Below are positions 57,937 to 64,000 of a stretch of 64,000 nt of DNA, piece by piece. Source of the stretch: Gammaproteobacteria bacterium (GTDB taxonomy: Bacteria > Pseudomonadota > Gammaproteobacteria > Pseudomonadales > UBA5518); the NCBI GenBank assembly GCA_016718385.1, contig JADKDK010000004.1:496001-560000 (forward strand), given 5' to 3'. A model generated the notes under the pieces. The model was given only the letters and a program-made list of their open reading frames with translations, was not told the DNA's origin and made no database searches. How positions within the stretch are numbered: position 1 is the first letter of the stretch; every line of letters begins with the position of its first letter. Position numbers and translations under genes: made by a program.

Positions 57937-59181
57937 ATGATACGCATGGCAATTCTCTTCGTGACGACCTGGCTGCTCGGCGCCTGCAGTTCGGCCGTGC
58001 ACCTGATGCCCACGCCGACCCTGTTCACCACCGGTGATTCCGGGGCATTCGCCGCCGCGCCACTGGATGCGCAGAGCACCGAGATCGAGGTGTTCTATGC
58101 GACCAACCGCTTCCCGGTCGGGCCCGCGGATTCCCGCCACTACACGCGCGTGCGCAGCGACCAGTTGCGCCTCGGGGTGGCTACGCTGACGATCGGCGAC
58201 GAGAGAACCACCCTGGCCTCGCTCCAGGCGATGTCGACCAGTGCCGCGTCGGGCAGGCGCCCGGTACTCTCGCTCGAGTCGACGCGGGAGATGGCGGTGC
58301 TGGACGCGGATGGACCGTCGCTAGCGGGGGATGCCCAAGCTTTTCTGAGCTACCTCGACGAGGCGCTGAAGCGTAGCCGCAATCGGGAGCTGCTGATCTA
58401 CGTTCACGGCGCGAATACCGACTTCGACCGGGCCGCGGCCCAGGCGGCCCAGTTCGGGCATTTCATGGGCCGCAACGCGGTGGTGATGGTGTTCGCCTGG
58501 CCGTCGGCCGGCACCCTGCTGCGCTATGGACGCGACGTCATCACCGCGCGCCGGAGCGAACCGGTTTTCGCCAAGCTGCTCGAGCTGCTGGCGCGCGATT
58601 CGCAGGCCGCCCACCTGAACGTGCTGGCCTACAGTGCCGGGGCGATGATCGCAAGCCCGGCTCTGGCGCGTGCCGCGGGCCGCGCCGTCGAGCGCGGTGC
58701 CATGCGCCTGGGCGAGATCTACTATGCCGCGCCGGATATCGACTTTCCGCAATTCGTCGACAACCTGCCGCGCTATGAGAACAGTGTGCGACGGGTCACC
58801 ACCGCGGTGAACACGGGGGACCGCGCGTTGTCGTTCGCAGAATGGCGTCACCGCGTGTCCCGCGCGGGGCGGCCCAACCTCGTCGATATCGGGCCGGAGG
58901 AAAAGCGCTGGCTGGCGGAGGCCTCCGGCCGCGTGGGGCTGGATGTGCTGTCCGTACGGCCCGAGGATCTGCCCGGATTGCCCGCGACCTCCCACTCGTT
59001 CTGGTACGACCATCCCTGGGTCAGCAGCGACGTGCTGCTGAAGTTGCAGTTCCATGCACCGCCGCCGGCGCGCGGCCTCAGCCATAACACGAACGAGTTC
59101 GAGCTGGCGTTCTGGACGTTTCCCGCCGACTACGAGCAGCGACTGCCTGGCGTCGTGCGCGAACTGGAGGCCTCGAGGTAG
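57937..59181 (+). CDS. alpha/beta-hydrolase lipoprotein (DUF900)
   Basis: 414 residues with a lipoprotein signal (MIRMAILFVTTWLLGAC, lipobox LGAC). TEIEVFYATNRFPVGPADSRHY is the DUF900 N-terminal hallmark. ELLIYVHGANTDFDRAAAQAAQFGHFMGRN and VMVFAWPSAGTLLRYGRD follow, and the nucleophile elbow is AYSAG with Ser 233. A His late in the chain completes the triad. DUF900 proteins are predicted esterases or lipases of unknown substrate. It begins 42 bp after the SWIM stop on the same strand and may be cotranscribed. Confidence 0.85.
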   Translation: MIRMAILFVTTWLLGACSSAVHLMPTPTLFTTGDSGAFAAAPLDAQSTEIEVFYATNRFPVGPADSRHYTRVRSDQLRLGVATLTIGDERTTLASLQAMSTSAASGRRPVLSLESTREMAVLDADGPSLAGDAQAFLSYLDEALKRSRNRELLIYVHGANTDFDRAAAQAAQFGHFMGRNAVVMVFAWPSAGTLLRYGRDVITARRSEPVFAKLLELLARDSQAAHLNVLAYSAGAMIASPALARAAGRAVERGAMRLGEIYYAAPDIDFPQFVDNLPRYENSVRRVTTAVNTGDRALSFAEWRHRVSRAGRPNLVDIGPEEKRWLAEASGRVGLDVLSVRPEDLPGLPATSHSFWYDHPWVSSDVLLKLQFHAPPPARGLSHNTNEFELAFWTFPADYEQRLPGVVRELEASR

Positions 59182-59261
59182 TGCGTACATCACACGGCGA
59201 AGCGCAGGCGCACGGCAGTTCGCCCGCTGGACACCCGTCTGAACCGCGGTGGCGGGTCGAC

Positions 59262-59296
59262 TTGGCTTGGCTCGGGAAGGCCTATATCCTTCCCGC
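59262..59296 (+). promoter_or_regulatory. candidate promoter and dyad upstream of the FadL-family gene
   Basis: TTGGCT (59262-59267), 15 bp, TATATC (59283-59288), then CTTCCCGC. The TATCCTTCCCGC core is shared with sites before the GH30 and sulfatase genes. Here it is also half of a perfect dyad CGGGAAGG-cctatat-CCTTCCCG (59273-59295) centred on the -10-like box. Confidence 0.45.
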
Positions 59297-59352
59297 GCGT
59301 TCAGGTTTCGAGACCAGACGACTTTCCTGTTGACACAGCCAGCGAGATTCCC

Positions 59353-60297
59353 ATGTCCCGATACCTGCGCCCGTTCGCCCTGCTCCCGCTGGCTGCGCTC
59401 AGCTGCATCGTCGATGCGCGCCCCTATCCACTGGGCACGGGCATGGCAGCTTCCGCGGACAGCGCGCAGACGGCGAGTTCCAATCCCGCGGGCATTTCCC
59501 GATTCGCGGATCGGGCCATGTCTGCCGAGATCCTGTTCTTCAACAGCGAATCCGAATGGGAGAGCGAATTCAGCGGCAGTGGCAACCGCTTCGACACCAA
59601 GGATTCCGGCGAAACGGTCGTGCCCCGGCTGGCGATCGTGCAGCCCATCAACGACCGCCTGGCCGCATCCTTCACCTTTCTGGGGACGGGCTTTTCCGAC
59701 GACCTCGGCGACTGGCCCGGCCGTTATTTCATCGAGAGCTACGACTCCGTCTACGTCAGCGCGTTTCCCAGCCTCGCCTGGCGTATCGACGACCGGTGGT
59801 CGGTCGCGGGCAGCCTGGCGATCACCTACTCCAGCTTCGAACAGGAGCGGGCGGTGCTGAATCTCTTCGACCGGGGATTCGGCGATGGCCGCTCGGAAGT
59901 CGAAGCGGACAGCATCGAAGTCGGCTTCGGGGGCTCTCTGCTCTACCAGGGCAGCGAGCGCACGCGCTGGGGGCTGACCTACAGCTCCGAGATCAATCCG
60001 TCGCGCGATGCCGACAACGAGCTCACCGGGTTGGGGCCTAACACCGAGGCGGCGATGCGACGGCTGGGAATCCTGGACAGGGATCTCACCATCGAGAGCA
60101 CGTCGCCGCAATCCATGCTGGCGGGTGTGTACCACGAGTTCGAAAATTGCGGCGCCGTGACGGTCGACCTGGCCTGGCTCGATTTCAGTAATTTCCGTCT
60201 CTCGGAGTTCTACTACGACGGCGTGTCGTTCGCGCGCAGCGACAGCCGTTACAACGACATCTACGCACTCAGCGCCAGCTACAGCTGGCCGGTATCG
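59353..60297 (+). pseudogene. OmpP1/FadL-family porin, 3' end cut
   Basis: Outer-membrane long-chain fatty-acid or hydrocarbon channel. It has a signal peptide (MSRYLRPFALLPLAALSCIVDA) and the FadL start GTGMAASADSAQTASSNPAGISRF, in which the NPAG stretch is diagnostic. Paired beta-strands follow, such as VVPRLAIVQPINDRLAASFTFLGTG and YVSAFPSLAWRIDDRWSVAGSL. Near LSASYSWPV (about residue 315) the barrel stops and the DNA becomes RND-pump coding sequence in another frame. About 80-120 C-terminal residues, including the terminal strand needed for assembly, are missing. Either a deletion or an assembly join removed them. Confidence 0.8.
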
Positions 60298-62522
60298 GGC
60301 TCGGGATCTCGACGGTGTCGGGTGGCAACGTGGTCGTGATGGGCGAACTCGTCGCGGCGCGCCTCGCCGAGCTGGCGCCGATGACGCCGCTGGGGATGGA
60401 TCTGGATTTCATATTCTTCCAGGGCGAGGTGGTCACCGAGGCAATCGACAATTTCATCGTCAGCCTCGCCCAGGCGGTAGCCATCGTGATCGTGGTGCTG
60501 CTGGTGTTCATGGGGCTGCGGTCCGGCCTGATCATCGGCGTGGTCCTGCTGGTGACCATTCTGGGGACGCTGATCGTGATGTCCGCATTGGGCATCACCC
60601 TGCAACGCATCTCGCTCGGCGCCCTGATCATCGCGCTGGGAATGCTGGTGGACAATGCGATCGTGATCACCGACGGGATCCTGGTCAGGATTTCGCGCGG
60701 CATGGATCGTATCGAGGCAGCCGGGGAGATCACCCGGCAGACGACCATGCCGTTGCTGGGTGCCACGTTCATAGCGGTGCTGGCCTTCGTGCCGATCGGC
60801 TTTTCCCCCGACAACACCGGGGAGTACACGCGCTCGCTGTTCCTGGTGATGCTGATTTCGCTGCTGTTCAGCTGGATCACGACCCTGACGCTGACGCCGC
60901 TGCTGTGCCACCTGTACCTGAAGCCGGAGAAGGTCTCGGCAGGTGGCGAGAATGCGTTCTATCGTGGGTACCGGACGTTCCTGGTGGCGTGCATCCGCTT
61001 TCGCTATCTGACTCTGGGGGCCACCCTCGGCCTGCTGGTCCTGGCGATCATCGGATTCGGGATGCTTCGCGACGGATTCTTTCCGCCCTCGACCCAGCCG
61101 CAGTTCATGGTCAACTACTGGCTGCCGCAGGGGGCAGATATCCACAGCACATCGGAGGACATGCGCGAGATCGAGCAGTTCCTGTTGTCGCGTGAAGGGG
61201 TGACGGCGGTTTCGAGTTTTGTCGGCTCGAGTGCGCAGCGATTCCAGCTCACCTACTCGCCGCAGGATCCGAACCGCAGCTATGGCCAGATGATCGTGGA
61301 GGTCGACGATCGCCGCCGGATCGATGCGCTCACGATGGAAGCCTATGACTTCATTCGCGACAATTTCCCCAATGGTCAGCCGGTGGTCAATCTGTTCGAA
61401 CTCGGTCCGGGTGGCGCCTTCAAGGTGAGGGCACGATTCAGCGGCCCGGACTCCGCGGTGTTGCGTGATCTGGCGGGGCAGGCAGTCAGGATCATCCAGG
61501 ACTCCGGGCTGGCGCAGATCGCGACCACCGACTGGCGCCAGCAGGTCATGGTGGTTGCTCCGCAGTTTTCCGAGGCGCAAGCCCGACGGACCGGAATCGA
61601 CCGGCCGCAGCTCTCGCGCACGCTCAGCCGAGCCAGCGAGGGAACGCGGGTCGGGATCTATCGCGAGGGGGACAATCTCATTCCCATCGTCTCCAGGGCT
61701 CCGCTAGAGGAGCGGGGCGACGTGGAATTCCTGAGCGACGTGCAGATCTGGAGTCCGGTCGCGCAGCAGGCGATCCCGCTCCGGCAGGTGGTCAGCGGAT
61801 TCGAGAGCCGCCTCGATGACGCGATCATCATGCGTCGCGACCGCGTGCGGACCATCGAAGCCATGGCCGATCCGTTCCCGGGTGCCCTCGCCAGCGAGTT
61901 GCTGGAAGCCGTGAAGCCACAGATCGATGCCATCGAGCTGCCGCCCGAATACACTCTGTCCTGGGGCGGCGAGCTGGAAGATTCCTCCCGTGCGCAGAGT
62001 TACATCGCGGCCGGCGTTGCGGTGCCACTGCTCCTGATGGTGCTGGTCCTGGTGATGTTGTTCAACAATCTGCGCCAGCCGCTCGCGATCATGCTGACCG
62101 TGCCGCTGGCCGTGATCGGCGTCAGCGTCGGTCTGCTGCTGGCGAACGAACCCTTCGGATTCATGGCGCTGCTCGGCTTTCTCAGCCTCTCCGGCATGCT
62201 GATCAAGAACGCCATCGTCCTGATCGACGAGATCAACCTCGAGGGCTCCCTCGGTCGCACGCCGCTCGAGGCCGTGTTGAATGCGGGTGTCAGCCGCATC
62301 AGGCCGGTCAGCATGGCAGCCGGCACCACGGTGCTCGGCATGCTCCCGTTGTTCGCGGACCCGTTCTTCATTGGCATGGCGGTGACGATCATCGGTGGCT
62401 TGAGCTTCGCCACGGTCTTGACCCTGATCGTGGTGCCCGTGCTCCACGCAACCTTCTACCGGATACCCACCGACGCGCGCGAAGCGTCGGCTGGCGCGCG
62501 TCCGGTATCGTCCGTCGCATGA
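60298..62522 (+). pseudogene. RND multidrug efflux permease, N-terminal third missing
   Basis: About 740 residues from GLGISTVSGGNVVVMGELVAARL on; full RND pumps have about 1030, so roughly 290 N-terminal residues (first helix and porter domain) are absent. Visible features include helices 2-6 (AVAIVIVVLLVFMGLRSG; LGALIIALGMLVDNAIVITDGIL with the proton-relay Asp region) and FSWITTLTLTPLLCHLYL. The second half repeats them with LLGFLSLSGMLIKNAIVLIDEINLE and MAAGTTVLGMLPLFADPFF. It is probably an AcrB/MexB-like or HAE-1-type exporter. Translation as it stands has no proper start. The adaptor gene follows after one base. Confidence 0.85.
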
Positions 62523-62523
62523 G

Positions 62524-63627
62524 ATGAAAGGCATGAATCGCAGCAGGCAGTTCGGATCGATGCGGCTCGCGGGCGTCCTCGTGCTCCTCGGAGCCATGCC
62601 CTTTGCGCAGCCCGCTGTGGCGGAGGATTTGCCGGGTGCACGGGCGCCGCTGGTGCCCGTGCACCTGGTCGGGCAACAAGTCGAACTGCTGGCAGTTCCC
62701 GGAACCGTCCAGGCCGCCAAACGCTCCGAGCTCGCTTTCCAGTTTTCGGGATTGCTCGTGGAGCGACCGGTCGTGGCCGGGCAGCGGGTCGCCGCAGGCA
62801 CCATGCTGGCGCGGCTCGATCCCCGGGACTTCGAGACGCGGGTGATGTTGGAGCAGGCGCAGCTGAATCTGGCGCGGGCCGATTTCGAGCGTTTCAGCCG
62901 GTTGATCCGATCACGCGCATCGCCCGTTTCGGAAGCCGAGGTGGACCGTCGGCGCTCGCTGTTCGAGATGGCCGAGGTGCGCACGGCGCAAGCGCGCAAG
63001 AACCTCCAGGACACGACCTTGCGCGCACCGTTCGACGGCGTGGTGGCGGTCACGCTGGTCGACAACCATACCCAGATCCAGGCGCGCCAGCCTATCGTGA
63101 CGATCGAAAGCTCGGATGTGCTCGAGGTGATCATCGACCTGCCGGAACGCGTCGTGTCCAGGGTGCGCTCGGCACCGCGTGACCGGCCGATCGGAGAAGT
63201 CCAGTTCGCCGTACTCCCCGAGCGCCGTTTCCCGGTGACGTTGGGCGAGATCGCGACCCGCGCCGACCCGGCGACGCAAACGTTTCGGGTGACGCTGGCC
63301 CTCGACCGTCCGCGCGACGTGAACATCCTGCCCGGCATGACCGCGACGGTCTATGCGCGGCCCGACATCGTCGCCGATGAATCGTTGCGGATCCCGGTGG
63401 CCGCGGTTCTGCGCAGCGAGTCGGGACAGGCTGCCGTCTGGGTCGTCGACCCGGACAGCTCCCGGATCGAGCAGCGCGTGGTACGCCTGCGCGAAGAGGA
63501 TGGGTCAGGCACGGCAATGGTCCTCGATGGTCTCCAGGCCGGCGAGCGGATCGTGGGTGCCGGTGCATCGCAGCTGCGTGCCGGTGTCGAGATACGGCCT
63601 TACCGGGCGGGGATGCTGAGCGAGTAG
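62524..63627 (+). CDS. RND periplasmic adaptor (membrane fusion protein)
   Basis: 367 residues with a signal peptide (GVLVLLGAMPFAQPAVA; start at ATG 62524, with a second Met at 62533). VPGTVQAAKRSELAFQFSGLL and AGQRVAAGTMLARLDPRDFE form the first lipoyl half. A coiled-coil hairpin of about 80 residues (EQAQLNLARADFERFSRL...) follows, then TTLRAPFDGVVAVTLVDNHTQI as the second lipoyl half, a beta-barrel with DPATQTFRVTLALDRP, and LPGMTATVYA. It links the RND pump to an outer-membrane channel not encoded here. The order pump-then-adaptor is the reverse of the commonest arrangement. Confidence 0.88.
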   Translation: MKGMNRSRQFGSMRLAGVLVLLGAMPFAQPAVAEDLPGARAPLVPVHLVGQQVELLAVPGTVQAAKRSELAFQFSGLLVERPVVAGQRVAAGTMLARLDPRDFETRVMLEQAQLNLARADFERFSRLIRSRASPVSEAEVDRRRSLFEMAEVRTAQARKNLQDTTLRAPFDGVVAVTLVDNHTQIQARQPIVTIESSDVLEVIIDLPERVVSRVRSAPRDRPIGEVQFAVLPERRFPVTLGEIATRADPATQTFRVTLALDRPRDVNILPGMTATVYARPDIVADESLRIPVAAVLRSESGQAAVWVVDPDSSRIEQRVVRLREEDGSGTAMVLDGLQAGERIVGAGASQLRAGVEIRPYRAGMLSE

Positions 63628-63660
63628 CCGATATTGATTGCTGCATGGGGTGACAAGACC

Positions 63661-64000
63661 ATGATCCCTCCCACACTGCGGATTGCAGCCCGTCGCAGCG
63701 CATTCATGCTGCTGGCGCTCGGGATGGCGTGGATTCTTGCAGCCTGCGGGCGCGAGGAGGTCGCCGCATCCGCGCCGGCACCCGTGCAGCCGGCCGACGA
63801 GATCTACGTGGGGTCGTCGATACTCACGATGGACCCCGCCCGGCCCCGCGCGGAAGCGGTGGCCGTCGCGCAGGGGCGCATCGTGGCCGTCGGTGGCCGC
63901 GCCGAGCTCGAGGCGAGCCGCAAGGGGCCCGCTACGCGCGTGGTCGACATCGGCGGCGGAACCCTGCTGCCCGGTTTCATCGACGGCCACAGTCACATCA
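63661..64000 (+). CDS. amidohydrolase lipoprotein (YtcJ-like), 3' end beyond the window
   Basis: 113 codons visible. A lipoprotein signal (AFMLLALGMAWILAAC, lipobox LAAC) precedes ADEIYVGSSILTMDPARPRAEAVAVAQGRIVAVGGRAEL, the N-terminal beta-sandwich of amidohydrolases. The sequence GGGTLLPGFIDGHSHI, with the first metal-binding His-x-His, ends the window. YtcJ-type proteins are metal-dependent hydrolases of unknown substrates. It lies 33 bp after the adaptor stop, same strand. Confidence 0.85.
   Translation, partial: MIPPTLRIAARRSAFMLLALGMAWILAACGREEVAASAPAPVQPADEIYVGSSILTMDPARPRAEAVAVAQGRIVAVGGRAELEASRKGPATRVVDIGGGTLLPGFIDGHSHI

Overview
The window does not read as one genome. It is a mosaic of at least six blocks with different gene styles and base composition. 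Most joins fall inside genes, and several coincide with the ends of a repeated 6.5-kb unit. Block A1 (1-5150) looks betaproteobacterial: an aldehyde dehydrogenase with a divergent sigma-54 activator, then a tungstate-uptake pair. Block A2 (5150-6107) is a piece of a repeat-rich autotransporter-like surface protein of the kind common in Verrucomicrobia. Block B (8249-15148) looks like a xanthomonad-type gammaproteobacterium: a GGDEF/EAL protein, TonB, GIY-YIG, and a TetR-HlyD-ABC exporter operon. Block C (21626-27556) is visibly lower in GC and looks like a Leptospirales spirochaete: tgt, a DUF1564-like gene, trpE, trpG, uvrB and a DivIC/FtsB-like gene. Block D (31601-64000) looks like a GC-rich gammaproteobacterium. 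Organism names are inferred from family resemblance; no search was possible.

The connector is a unit seen complete at 15149-21625: an AtuA-family gene, a Coq4-family gene, a TetR gene, a cut phytanoyl-CoA dioxygenase-like gene, the C-terminus of a fused isobutyryl-CoA mutase (IcmF), REP hairpins and an IS91-family transposase. Its right part recurs at 6108-8248 and its left part at 27557-31600. The copies differ by runs of synonymous substitutions, one 231-bp deletion and many one-base indels. These indels often strike different bases of the same homopolymer in the two copies, so most frameshifts look like sequencing error. A metagenomic contig misjoined through repeats is the most economical reading.

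Block D holds the most interesting biology. It starts with an arylsulfatase, a TonB-dependent receptor and an unrecognised secreted protein, followed by a sodium/glutamate symporter. Next is a 1502-residue protein joining a cellobiose-phosphorylase-like half to a GH30 hydrolase. A complete type II DMSO-reductase-family operon (alpha, beta, heme-b gamma, TorD-like chaperone) and an SDR follow. The standout is a tightly overlapping three-gene operon at 50460-55714: a type III-like DNA methyltransferase (Mod), a HEPN protein of the HepT/HI0074 type with an intact RX4HXY motif, and a Res helicase-nuclease carrying an intact MNT nucleotidyltransferase domain at its N-terminus. This is a HEPN-MNT toxin-antitoxin pair built into a restriction-modification operon, with the antitoxin covalently part of the restriction subunit. 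A SWIM zinc-finger gene lies divergently next to it.

The window ends with a lipoprotein hydrolase, a FadL-family porin broken into an RND efflux pump (another apparent join at about 60297), the pump's periplasmic adaptor, and the start of an amidohydrolase lipoprotein. No tRNA, rRNA or CRISPR array was seen.
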